From: Pictodentalium vernedei
Taxonomy: Eukaryota > Mollusca > Scaphopoda > Dentaliida > Dentaliidae
Direction: 5' to 3'
Assembly (NCBI GenBank): GCA_031216915.1
Contig: CM062289.1
Span: forward strand, 247,133,187-247,197,186
DNA: 64,000 nucleotides
Shown here: positions 33,033 through 44,079 of the stretch, piece by piece
How positions within the stretch are numbered: the stretch's first letter is position 1
Layout: every line of letters starts with the position of its first letter
The notes under the pieces: model-generated
Database searches by the model: none
What the model was told of the DNA's origin: nothing
Seen by the model: only the letters and a program-made list of their open reading frames with translations
Made by a program: the position numbers and the translations under genes

Positions 33033-33234
33033 TTACATAATTGTTCTGTACATACAAAGCAAATTTAAACAAAGGTAGATCTACAGTACTTGATCACAAA
33101 AGTGATCTTTTTTGCAATCAGATCATGATTTGAGAGAGATGCATTCTATTATAAAAATATGCTGTTATTCATGAATCAAAATTCACTGAAGTGGAAGAGC
33201 TATATTCCTAAATATAAAAAAAAAAGTTGCTTAC
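33033..33234. other. Presumed intron sequence
   Basis: AT-rich and without repeats or ORFs; it lies downstream, on the minus strand, of the candidate exon at 33235. Confidence 0.4.
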
Positions 33235-33334
33235 CAATGTGTATGTCAAGTTTTGTGCTACAATACTGACACATGCTGGCTTTATCACTCAGCTGAGTTT
33301 CCAAATTCGAGACCTTAATTAGCGCTTCTTGTTC
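33235..33334 (-). CDS. Candidate host exon, coiled-coil-like, unknown gene
   Basis: A 100 bp minus-strand segment bounded by a pyrimidine-rich tract and acceptor (TTTTTTTATTTCAG) and a good donor (GTAAGC). It translates without stops to a peptide with QEALIKVSNLETQLSDKAS, a heptad-like run of hydrophobic residues, followed by a Cys pair CQYC. It is not similar to any element frame in the window. It may be an internal exon of a host gene whose other exons lie outside, beyond the C-D-E nest, or have decayed. The protein was not recognised. Confidence 0.45.
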
Positions 33335-33454
33335 CTGAAATAAAAAAATAACTTGCTTACCATCCAGCATTTCACCCTCCATAATTATCCAATGACATTT
33401 CCAAACATCATAAAAAAATGTCTGATTTTCCAACCAAAACTGAACTAATTACTA

Positions 33455-33585
33455 ACCTCATTTCTCATTCACACACTTGTATTTCCCACACTTCCAGGAA
33501 GCAAACAAATTCAGTGGAATAACTGCCCATTGCCGCCTCACCCAGGAGCAATTTTCATGTCCAAATCTCACTATTTTAAAGGCCA
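33455..33585 (-). CDS. Possible host exon or remnant next to copy C
   Basis: Reads MAFKIVRFGHENCSW then VRRQWAVIPLNLFASW and a Cys/Lys-rich end before a stop; a GTTAGT donor-like site follows. It sits immediately beside the left end of copy C, so upstream sequence was separated by the 20.6 kb nest. Trp-rich and not element-like. It could be the first coding exon of the gene holding 33235-33334, but no acceptor or promoter is evident. Low confidence. Confidence 0.25.
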
Positions 33586-33633
33586 TGACACAAAAGTTAA
33601 AAAATTTATAGTAATTTATATATTTTTTATACT

Positions 33634-33824
33634 TACCAATGACCCAGACATAGCTGGTGCTAACTCTTAAAATATAGGGCCAAACACAAATTTTGCCCCC
33701 CAATCCCCAAAATTTGCATCTAAAACCAAAGAAAACATGTCCTGAATGGCCCTCCACACTTCACCTCTACTGCGCATGCACAGTGTCAAGGACGTTCCGA
33801 AATTGGCGCCATTAATCATTCTTA
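33634..33824 (-). repeat. Left ITR of copy C
   Basis: Inverted partner of 54011-54201 with about one difference, which falls in the NRF1-type palindrome of this arm. Confidence 0.88.
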
Positions 33825-33897
33825 TAACCAGTGCCTTGTAAGCGCTATGTACTCAGCGGGGAGGTATGAGTTCCCAACTCCTGGGAGGGCCATCCCC

Positions 33898-33986
33898 GTC
33901 TGGGTCATTGTTAAGTATAAAAAATATATAAATTACTATAAATTTTTTAACATTTTTATACTGTACCAATGACCCAGACATAGCTG
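33898..33986 (-). other. Internal complementary region of copy C
   Basis: Same fused reverse complement of both extremities as in B and E, ending GACCCAGACATAGCTG as the C/D/F subfamily requires. Confidence 0.85.
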
Positions 33987-34540
33987 AATAGTAAAAAGGC
34001 TGGAGGGCCTAGGACATAGAGCAAGTTGGAATACGCTCAATTATATAAAATAGAGTCATCCCCTCTAGGGAAAAAGAAGTATTAGGCCTTACATGTGTCT
34101 TTCTTATTGATGATAAATTAGAAAGATACAACACCTTCCAAAACTGAGCATCATACATCCATGTACTCTATTAATATCTAGTATAATCCTTATACTAATA
34201 ATTTTTAAAGTAAGCCAATAAATAAAGAAAGTCTAGAGAATAGAGACTCTTTATACTCCTTAAAAGTGTCTGAGGAATGTATAATAACGTCCGTATGACA
34301 CATGCTATATTCAAAAGCTATACTTTAAAAACTAAGACCTGAATGAATTTTTAAAACATAAACTTCTCACTAAAAAGCCATCCCAGTAACAGCTCAGAAT
34401 TACTAACTCCGGAGGAGGTATCCCCTTGTTTTCATAGTAAAACAGGTGACCCAAGGGAACATCCTCCCCCCCCTTTTTCTTGCCCTGGGTCAAATAGCCC
34501 AGAGCGAAGAGGGCAGCAGAACGGAGTCACTGCCGAAACA
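33987..34540 (-). other. 3' region of copy C
   Basis: Retains the GTGTCTTTCT / AGAAAGATAC hairpin (around 34098-34140), a short poly-C tract of 8 (34466-34473) and the CTGGG / CCCAG stem. Non-coding. Confidence 0.65.
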
Positions 34541-35680
34541 GAAAGCCTACCTAGCTATAGTAGCAACTGTTAAGTGAATGACATTCTGAGCAGCAGATAA
34601 TAGACCTAACAATAGAGGCCTCCAGAAATGGACTCGATATTTCTGAGATAAAAATTCATGAATGTGGATGGCTGAGCGCAATGAGCAGCCTTCAAAAATA
34701 TATAATAGCGACACTATTAATGTAAGCCCAAGATGTAGAAAAAACTCTTACTTCATGAGCCGAAATCTCAAGCACAACTGCTGAGTCAATGATATACCAT
34801 AAGCAGTACCGATAGTTAATTGAATCCATTAGCAATAGAATGGAGCGTAACGTCCTTCTATTAGGCATCAAAGACAGAAGAAGCTTACGTCCGTAGTAAT
34901 AAACAGATATCTGTTTATAAATAGGTAAACTCTAACCGGACAGAGTAAAGGCCTATGCCCGTACGAAGACGGAAGGACCTTAATAACAATAGGTTCCGGA
35001 TATTTATTAGGAGCCTGACTCTTATGCAAAAATCCAACCTAAATAGTAAAGGAAGTAGTGATTCCGAAACTACGAAAGTGAGAATCATCCACCGATAGTG
35101 CATGAAGCTCACTGACTCTTCAGTAAAAGAGAAGCCAACAGAATTACTGTCTAAAAGGTCAGAATTTGAAAACTACAGTTTCCAGAGGCTCAAATGATTA
35201 CTTAGCTAAAAAAGAACCGAAGTTAAATTCCATATAGAAATTTAATCTAATGATTCTAAGTCTATTTTTCGAAAAGTTACTAACTGACTTAGATAAAGAG
35301 ACATAAGACTCAATTGTAAACTATCATAGAGTGCATAGGTATGAGATAACATAGACCTATAACCTTAATAGTAACAGGCCGCAGTAGATCTTGTCAAACA
35401 AGTAAACTAGAAAGTTGCAATGACTAGTATGGAGGGATCAACAATATCAACATAGTGATCCCTACACCAACAACAGAAGTGTCTCCACTTTGGCCGCATA
35501 GTATAGCGAAGAAGAGGTTCTCCTACAGTAAAAAATCGCGTCCAAAGCTCGTCCAGTACAATGCTTACAATGCAATAAGGACCACACAACGGAATACGTG
35601 AAGGTTGAGACCTTGCGGGTTGTGATGAAGATGACACGATTTTCCCCAGCGAAAGAAGATCCTCTAACAAACAGAAGGAT
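34541..35680 (-). pseudogene. YR remnant of copy C
   Basis: Nucleotide similarity to the YR genes of B and E runs along the whole stretch (for example TAACAATAGGTTCCGGATAT), but with numerous breaks; no long frame remains. Confidence 0.8.
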
Positions 35681-36060
35681 TCTTTCCGTTAAATTGAATA
35701 ACAGAATCGAATGAGTGCCTCCCTGGTTCCGGAGAAACGCAACCACTGTCGTATTATCGGACAGGATTTGAACATGCGTTTCTGAATAATGTTCATCCAA
35801 TGACATAAAGCAAGCCTAAATAACATTATTCCGTGGAAGATAAGTGCTTGCCTAGAGACTGCAGAACCCAAAGACCCTGGCACTTCGAATCCGTTGGGAT
35901 CAATATTGTACCCCAACCCGTTTGACTGGCAACCGTCATAATTATAAAACTCGGATCTGGCAACTGCAGTGGCACTCTCTGAGTCAACCACCGAATGTTT
36001 GCCCCAGTCTGAATCTCTTGCTACACTTGATAGACAAGAGAACGTGTATATCGAGCAATT
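35681..36060 (-). pseudogene. RNase H remnant of copy C
   Basis: HVQILSDNTTVVAFLRNQGG and related short blocks identify the RNase H part. The RT core is not recognised in this copy. Confidence 0.75.
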
Positions 36061-39003
36061 CATGGATTGCTGAAAAGTTGCCGCTGAAGAGAAGCTTCTC
36101 CGAGACCGAAGCGACTCTGAGAAAGTTCTTCACCTTACTATCCACGCGCGTGGATGTAGCTAGGGCTGCGTCACGTCTAACCAACTCCAGGTTGCCACTG
36201 AAGGGCGGAGTTATACGTGGAAAAACTACTGCCCTTGAAAGAAATCACATTGAGGATCATATACCGGAATTCTTTCTCTTGAAGACGTAATGATAATGCC
36301 TCAGTAAGGTGGACTACGTATGATAAAGGGTCTAAGTTAAGTCTATTAGACATCATTGTCGTTTCCAACATAGTGGTTGGAAAAGACATAGATGGCGAAA
36401 AAGATAAATTCCAGTCTTTAACCCCGCCGTCTAGACGCATATGAACTCTCGGTATGCCCTGTTCTGCCAAAATAAATTATTCCTAGGAATGATAAAAGGC
36501 AGAATAGAGCATTGCAGACAAGAAACTAAACTATCATGCTTGGTAGCAGGCTTATATATATATAGCGTCGATAAATAATACAAATGTTCTAATGACATTA
36601 TTGGACTGTGTCGGTAAGTCAGGGACAATGTCCCTGAACCGATCCAAAATTCCGTGTCCAATGACGCTATAAGTCTCTTATCCAACATCGCAGCAATGTA
36701 GTCCGAAGGAACAACCTCTGGAAGATAATGCCGGAAGAAATGTATGGCAGCTTCCATTGTTCCGAAAGGGAAAGCTCGAAATCGTCCGAATCCCTTTCGC
36801 CATCCTGTCTGACCCTATAAAGCGTTCGGTCGTCCGAACCTGATGCAACAGCGGAGCGCACCGACCGTCGGATAATTCCTGATCCGACCGAGAATCTGTC
36901 GATTGCTGGGATGCTGCGATAAACTGTGATAACTTGGATAGCACGTCCATCACTGAGGCCTGTGGAGAAGCAGTTTTACGATGCATTGCCGCTGGAAGCT
37001 CCGTGATTGTTACCCCCGTGCTATTATGCGAGCGAACGGAGTGTATAGGCCTCGTGTCCCTTGGCTACCGGATGGCGTGACCTGTTCGCCGTGGAATCAC
37101 TGAATGATGAAACTGGTCGGATACTCGAGGTCATGTAGCCAATGTGCGGTCGTGTGCGCTGCTGTGAGGAAGAGGAAGCATTATCAACAGTCTCTCGGAC
37201 TGTCAATATAACGGAGTGTCCCGAGCGACGGACATATGCTCCGAAAGCGAAATATCTGAACCACAACATGTGGTCCAATATGTTGTTGTACGAGAGAGGG
37301 ACCTCTCTCGCTCACAGCCCGGACGGACTTGGACGAGCCAGGAACCGGACTAAGAGGCTTCCTCCGATCTGTCCTCAATCCGTCATCACTGGGTGAGTAC
37401 TAAAGTTATTATAGTGCTCGTATCACCCAAATCTCCTTCCTAGACCGCAACGGACGAACCCGGCTGACGAACCATTCGATGAATGGACGCTACACCGGGT
37501 GAGCTAGCAAATGTCACTCCGTCGATCCTACAAGGGACCTCTTAGGCGATAGACATATTCCATGAGCACTTATTGCCGCTAGCTCTTCATTAACTATGAC
37601 GACAGAGGCACACTTTGAAAGACATCTCCGTAACTTTGCAAACAAGAAACCAGAAATGCTTGGTAATAGCAAGCATATAATAATATATATAGCGTCGTTC
37701 AATAATTCGAAAGATTGTGTGACATTATTGGACTATGTCGGAACTGAGGGACGATGTCCCTGAACCGAACCAAAAATTTCTAAGTCCACCGACGCTATCA
37801 GTTTCTTATCCGGCATCGCAGCATTCTGGTCTGACGAAAGAACCTGTAGAAGATAAAGTCAGATGACATACACAACAGCATATGTTGTTCTGAAAGGGAA
37901 AGCTCGAAATCCTCCGAATCCCTTTCGGCATCCCGACGGACCGGATGAAATTTTCGGACGTCCGTACCTGCTTGCGCGGAGCGTCCCGACCCAGCATCGT
38001 CGGATAATACATGATGCGACAGATTCAGTCATTGCTGGGATGCTGCGATAAGCTGTGCTATTTGGGATAGCACGTCGGTCACCGAGGCCTGTGCAGTAGC
38101 GGTCTTACGATGCATTGCCGCCGGAAGCTCCGTGTACGTTGACTCCCGCACACTTTCTTATGCGAACGTCCGGAGTCTGCAGGCCTCGTGTCCCTGGCTA
38201 CCGGATGGTGTGACCTGGTCGCCTATGATTCTCTGATTGGCGAAGCTGACTGGATATCCGAGGTCACGTAGCCAAGAGCGGTCGTGTGCGCTACCATGAG
38301 AATGAGGAAGCCTTATTGACAGTCTCTCCGGACTGACTATATGTAGGAGCGTCCCGAGCGGCGGATGTATGCTCCGAATGCGAAACATTTTGTACCACAA
38401 CATCTGGGGCCAGATGTTGTTGTACGAGAGAGGGGCCTCTCTCGCTCGCCGTCCGGATGGACCTGGACGAGCTAGGAACCGGACTAAAAGGCTTCCTCCG
38501 TTCTCCCTGTAATCCGCCGTCACTGGGTGTGCATTTGGTTGATTTATAGTGCTCGCATCACCCCAAAACTCCTTCTAGACCGCAACGGACGAACCTGGCT
38601 GCCGAACCATTCGATGAATGGACGCTACACCGGGCGAGCTAGCGGACGTCAAAGGCTGTCGAACCTACTAGGGTCCTCTTAGGCAATTGGCGTATTTACA
38701 TGAGCACTTTTCCGCTAGCTCTTCATTAATTGTGACGACGGAGGCACACTTTTGGAAGACATCATGGATACATCACCCTAATCTTGATCGTCTGAAATAG
38801 AAATTGATAAAGTAGAGTGACCCTGCGGGGAAAGGACCGGAATGTCCAATTCCCCACTAACATACCGTGACACACGCTTCCCATGTTGTCATCGAAATTA
38901 TCACATACAGAACAGGAGTTAGTGCGAGTACACTGACTACATATACAATGATTATAAAAGTCAGAGGAAGATTTCCTCTTATTACAATTGACCAAAATCC
39001 TTA
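36061..39003 (-). pseudogene. gag-like remnants of copy C, partly repeated
   Basis: Two stretches of gag-like sequence follow one another (roughly 36061-37670 and 37671-39003); both contain TGACATTATTGGACT and GATGCTGCGATAA segments. A frame near 37184-37378 still reads SERGPSLVQQHIGPHVVVQ. Many breaks. The second stretch carries the paired hairpins at 38398-38444. Confidence 0.8.
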
Positions 39004-39693
39004 CAATGTGAAAAGAAAACAAAGTCCTAGTACTCGCACCAACCCCTGACAATCAAAATACATAATAATATGATCCATTAACATAGAAAAAATAATTGAA
39101 ATCAAAAAATTTTGAAAAAATATTTTTTCAGAACAGCCCAAGTTTCTGAAAAGTAACGTTGAGCCCCAATGGATCCCAAGCCTAAGTGTGGACAAAAATT
39201 TTAAACATATTTTAAACAATTTATGCAACACTTACGAACAATAATAATGTATCTAGTTATGATTAAATTAACATCAAGATATTATTTTCAAGAAATCCCC
39301 TCACACAGAGGGCTGTTGTAAATGTAAACAATAAGTGTAAAAACACTAGAATAAGACTCCAGGCACCCTGGCCCGAAATCAGTTACCAATAATACACTAT
39401 CTGATGCAAAACAGAGACTTCCAGGGAAGAAACTGTAGAACATCAGATGGTAGATGCAGAACACTACGCCTAACCACCCGTAGATGAAGACGTAAACATG
39501 GGGAAAAGAACAGAATTCATTCTGTTATTCAGCTAAAACTCCCAAGAAATTTTAGTAATAAAATTACAGAAAATATGCCAAAAGCATGGGAGAATAGCAA
39601 GAGGGGACTTAAAGGAAAGGGAGAGAGGAAAACACTGAACAAACAGTGTAACTTGATAACAAGAATGACAACAAAATGGCTGTTGCCTCGAAA
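39004..39693 (-). other. Leader of copy C, first part
   Basis: Matches the A, B and E leaders. It stops at GTTGCCTCGAAA, where copy D begins, and resumes at 53815 with ATAGGTAACTTAAC. Confidence 0.8.
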
Positions 39694-39731
39694 GTTAAAA
39701 AATTTATAGTAATTTATATATTTTTTATACT

Positions 39732-39920
39732 TACCAATGACCCAGACATAGCTGGTGCTAACTCTTAAAATATAGGGCCAAACACAAATTTTGCCCCCCA
39801 ATCCCCAAAATTAGCATCTAAAACTAAAGAAAACATGTCCTGAGAGGCCCTCCACACTTCGCCCCTACTGCGCATGCGCAGTGTCAAGGACGTTCCGAAA
39901 TTGGCGCCATTTATCATTCT
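39732..39920 (-). repeat. Left ITR of copy D
   Basis: Inverted partner of 53621-53802; perfect NRF1-type palindrome near 39868-39883. Confidence 0.87.
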
Positions 39921-39995
39921 AATAACCAGTGCCTGGTAAGCGCTATGTACTCAGCGGGGAGGCAAGAGTTCCCAACTCCTGGGAGGGCCATCCCC

Positions 39996-40084
39996 GTCTG
40001 GGTCATTGGTAAGTATAAAAAATATATAAATTACTATAAATTTTTTAACATTTTTATACTGTACCAATGACCCAGACATAGCTG
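39996..40084 (-). other. Internal complementary region of copy D
   Basis: Fused reverse complements of both extremities, as in the other copies. Confidence 0.85.
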
Positions 40085-40645
40085 AATAGTAAAAAGGCTG
40101 GAGGGCCAAGGACATAGAGCAAAATGGAATACGCTCAATAAAATAAAATAGAGTCATCCCCTGTAGGGAAAAGAAGTAATAGGCCTTACATGTATCTTTC
40201 TTATTTATGATAAATTAGAAAGATACAACACCTTCCAAAAATTGAGCTTCATACATCCATGTACTCTATTAATATCCAATAATCCTTATACTAATAATTT
40301 TTAAAGTAAGCCAATAATAAAGTAAGTCTAGAGAATAGAGACTCTTATACTCCTAAAAGTGTGTGAGAATTGCATAATCATGTCCGTTGACATATGCAAT
40401 ATTCAAAAGCTATACTTTAAAAACTAAGACTTGAATGAATTTTATAAACTTAAACTTCTCACTAAACAACCATCCCAATAACAGCTCAGAATTACTAACT
40501 CCGGAGGAGGTATCCCCTTGTTTTCATAGTAAAAAACAGGTGACCCAAGGGAACACCCTCCCCCCCCCCCTTTTTCTTGCCCTGGGTCAAATAGCCCAGA
40601 GCGAAGAGGGCAGCCGAACGGAGACACTGCCGAAACAGACAGCCT
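40085..40645 (-). other. 3' region of copy D
   Basis: Contains the TGTATCTTTCT / AGAAAGATACA hairpin (about 40192-40229), an 11-C tract (40560-40570) and the CTGGG / CCCAG stem. Confidence 0.65.
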
Positions 40646-41755
40646 ACCTAGCTATAGTAGCAACTGTTAAGTGAATGACATTCTGAGCAGTAGATAATAG
40701 ACCTAACAATAGAGGCCTCCAGAAATGGACTCGATATTTCTGAGATAAAATTCATGAATGGATGGCTGAGCGCAATGAGCAGCCTTCAAAAATCTATAAT
40801 AGAACACTATTAATGTAAGCCCAAGAAGTAGAAGAACTCTTACTTCATGAGCCGAAATCTTAAGCACAACTGCTAAGCCAATGATATACCATAAGCAGTA
40901 CGCTAGTTAATAGAATCCATTAACAATAAAATGGAGCGTAACGTCCTTCTACTAGACATCAAAGACAGAAGAAGCTTACGCCCTTGTAATAAACAGATAT
41001 CTGTTTATAAATACATAAACTGTACCCGGAAAGAGTAAAGGCCTATGCCCATACGAAGACGGAAGGACCTTAAAATAATAGGTTCCGGATAATAGGAGCC
41101 TAACTCTTATGCAACAATCCAACCTAAATAGTAACGGAAGTATTGATTCCGAAACTATGAAAGTGAAAATCATCCATCGATAGTGCATGAAACTCACTGA
41201 CTCTACAGTAAAAGAGAAACCAACAGAATTACTGTCTAAAAGGTCAGAATTTGAAAACTACTGTTTCCAGAGGCTCAAATGATTACTTAGCTAAATAAGA
41301 ACCTGAAGTTAAAATCCGTATAGGAATTTAATCTAAAGATTCTAAGTCTATTTATCAAAAAGTTACTAACTGACTTAGATAAAGAGACAAAAGACTCAAT
41401 TGTAAACTATCGTAGAGTGCATAGGTATGAGGTAACATAAACCTATAACCTAAATAACAACAGGCTGCAGTAGATCTTGTGAAACAAGAATACTAAAAAA
41501 TAGCAATGAGTAGTATGGAGGGATCAACCATATGAACATAATGATCCCTACACCACGACGGAAGAGCCTCCACTTTAGTCGCATAGAATAGCGAAGAAGA
41601 GGATCTCCTATAGTAAGAAATCGCGTCCAAAGCTCGTCCAGTACAGTGCTTACAATGCAATACGGACCACACAACGGAATACATGAAGGTTGCGACCTTG
41701 CTGGTTGTGATAAAGATGACACGATTTACCCAGTGAAAAAAGATCCTCACATAGA
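40646..41755 (-). pseudogene. YR remnant of copy D
   Basis: Follows the YR sequence of C and F closely and that of E more distantly. Many breaks. Confidence 0.8.
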
Positions 41756-42545
41756 GGAAGATTTCACGTTAAGATCCACAGTAGACAAGAGAGTAAATTA
41801 CTCATGATCACTGCGAAGATAGAGATGCTATCAACAGAAATGTATTGTGGTTGTTTATCTTAGCAATACCTGCTAAAAACAACAGCGCCGGAGGATACGC
41901 GTATCCTATCATTCTGTCCTATAGATCAATAGAGCGTTTACAGTATTAGCTCAGAGATCTGGACAAGCCAACACATACGTCTGCAATTGATTAGCCAGCT
42001 GTGTCATAAATAAAACATCATTGGGCGCTCCCATAGATAGCAAATCTGATTGAATACTTGTTTGTTGAGAGTCCATTCTGACAGCAACAAGCGACCCGTA
42101 AGAGAACGGGAGTGCGATAAAACAATCAGACGACCCAGAATATGACGGACCAAAACTGAACTTGGTGTACTATAACCAACAGACGGATTCTTTCCATTAA
42201 ATTGAATAACGGAAACGAAAGAGTGCCTCCCTGGTTCCGGAGATACGCCACTACTGTCGAATTAAAGGACAGGAATTTGGGCATGCGTTTCTGAATAATG
42301 TTCATGCAATGACATAAAGCAAGCCTAAAAAACATTATTCCGCGGAAGTTAACTGATAGCTAAAAGACTGCGGAACCCAAAGACCCTGGCACTTCGAATC
42401 CGTAGGGATCAGTATATATCCCAATCTGTTTGACTGGCAACCGTCATAACAGCCACACTCGGGTCCGGCAACTGCGGCGGCACTCTCTGAGTCAACCACC
42501 GAATGTTTGCCCCAGTCTGAATCTCTTGTAACACTAGATAGACAA
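41756..42545 (-). pseudogene. RNase H remnant of copy D
   Basis: Longer than in C; retains the segment equivalent to the DLFATHLNN / YPP region and the RNase H active-site neighbourhood. No RT core recognised. Many breaks. Confidence 0.75.
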
Positions 42546-43089
42546 GAGAATGTATAAATCAAGCAATTCATGGATTGCCGGAAAGTTGCCGTCGAAGAGA
42601 AGCTCCTCCGAGAACGAAGCGACTCTGAGAGAGTTCTTAACCTACTATCCACGCGTGGATGTAGCTAGGGCTGCATCACGTCTAACCAACTCCAATCAGC
42701 CACTGAAGGGCGGAGTTATACGTGAACAAACTACTGCCCTCAAAAGAAATTACATTGAGAATAATATCCCGTAAATCTTTTCTTGAAGACGTAATGATAA
42801 CGCCTCAGTAAGGCGGATTACGTATAATAAAGCGTCTAAGTTAAGTCTAATATACATAATGTCGTTCCCAACATTGAAATTGGAAAAGACATAAACGGTG
42901 AAAAAGAATATATGCAGTCGTTAATCATACCGTCTAGACGCATATGAACTCTCGGTATGCCCTGCTCTGCCAAAATAAACTATATGTAAAAAAAGATAAA
43001 ATGGCAGAAATGAGCCACGCGGACAAGAAACTAAACTATCATGCTTAGTAGCCGTCTTGTATATATATATAAATATATAGCGTCGAAAA
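42546..43089 (-). pseudogene. gag-like remnant of copy D, first part
   Basis: Interrupted by copy E after AGCGTCGAAAA. The uninterrupted form is seen in copy F near 63577 (AGCGTCGAAAAATAAAACAC). Confidence 0.8.
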
Positions 43090-43127
43090 GTTAAAAAATT
43101 TATAGTAATTTATATATTTTTTATACT

Positions 43128-43317
43128 TACCAATGACCCAGACTTAGCTGGTGCTAACTCCACAAAAACCAGGGCCAAACACAAATTTTGCCCCCCAATC
43201 CCCAAAATTTGCATCCAAAACAAAAAGAAATCATGTCCTAAAGGACCTCCATAGTACGACTCTACTGCGCATGCGCAGTGACGCAGTCGTCCCGAAATTG
43301 GCGCCAAATATCATTCT
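43128..43317 (-). repeat. Left ITR of copy E
   Basis: Inverted partner of 50016-50205 with about one mismatch. Contains ACTGCGCATGCGCAGT (43264-43279) and TTGGCGCCAAA. Confidence 0.92.
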
Positions 43318-43391
43318 TACTGGCAGTGCCTGGTCAGCGCTATGTACTCAGCGGGGAGGCAAGAGTTCCCAACTCAGGGAGGGCCATCCCC

Positions 43392-43480
43392 GTCTGGGTC
43401 ATTGGTAAGTATAAAAAATATATAAATTACTATAAATTTTTTAACATTTTTATACTGTACCAATGACCCAGACTTAGCTG
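43392..43480 (-). other. Internal complementary region of copy E
   Basis: 43392-43445 is the reverse complement of the left extremity through the terminal GTT; 43446-43480 is the reverse complement of the right extremity. This defines both termini of the element. Confidence 0.92.
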
Positions 43481-44079
43481 AATAGTAAACAGGCTGGAGG
43501 GCCTAGGACATAGAGGAAAATCCAATAAGCTCAATTATAAAATAAAGAGATAACCCCTTAAGGAGAAAAGGAGTATTAGGCTTTACATGTATCTTTCTTA
43601 TTTAATATTTAAATTAGAAAGATACACTACCCTTAATAATTGAGCACAATAACATTCATGTTCTCTATTAATATCCAGTATAACCTTTATACTAATTAAT
43701 ATTAAAACAAGCCAATAAATAAAGTAGTCCAGAGAATTGAGACTCTTTATAATCATTTAAAAGTGTCCGAGTATTGTATATTAAAGCCCGTTTGACACTT
43801 GACATATACAAATGCTTCACACCGAGCTACACTTTAAAAATAAGACATGAATGAAATTAAACATTAATATTACACTTTAAAACCATCCCGGAAGCGACTC
43901 AGAAATACTGTCTTGGAGGAGGCATTCCCTTGCTTTTCACTATAAAGCAGGTGACCTAAGGGAACACCCGCCCCCCCCCCCCTTCCCCTTGCCCTGGGTC
44001 AAATAGCCCAGAGCGAAGAGGGCAGCCGGACGGAGTCACTGCCGGAACAGAAAGCCTGCATAACTATAGTTGCAACTGT
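43481..44079 (-). other. 3' untranslated region of copy E
   Basis: Hairpin TGTATCTTTCT / AGAAAGATACA (43589-43626), 12-C tract (43971-43982) and CTGGG / CCCAG stem, as in B. Confidence 0.7.

Noticed and set aside
33335-33370. Second splice donor (GTAAGC) just upstream of the candidate exon
   Set aside because: It would imply an intron of under 30 bases, too short to be spliced; probably chance.
43000-43100. Possible CRISPR-like or microsatellite array of TATATA near 43060
   Set aside because: Only a short AT dinucleotide run inside a decayed gag region; no spaced repeats.
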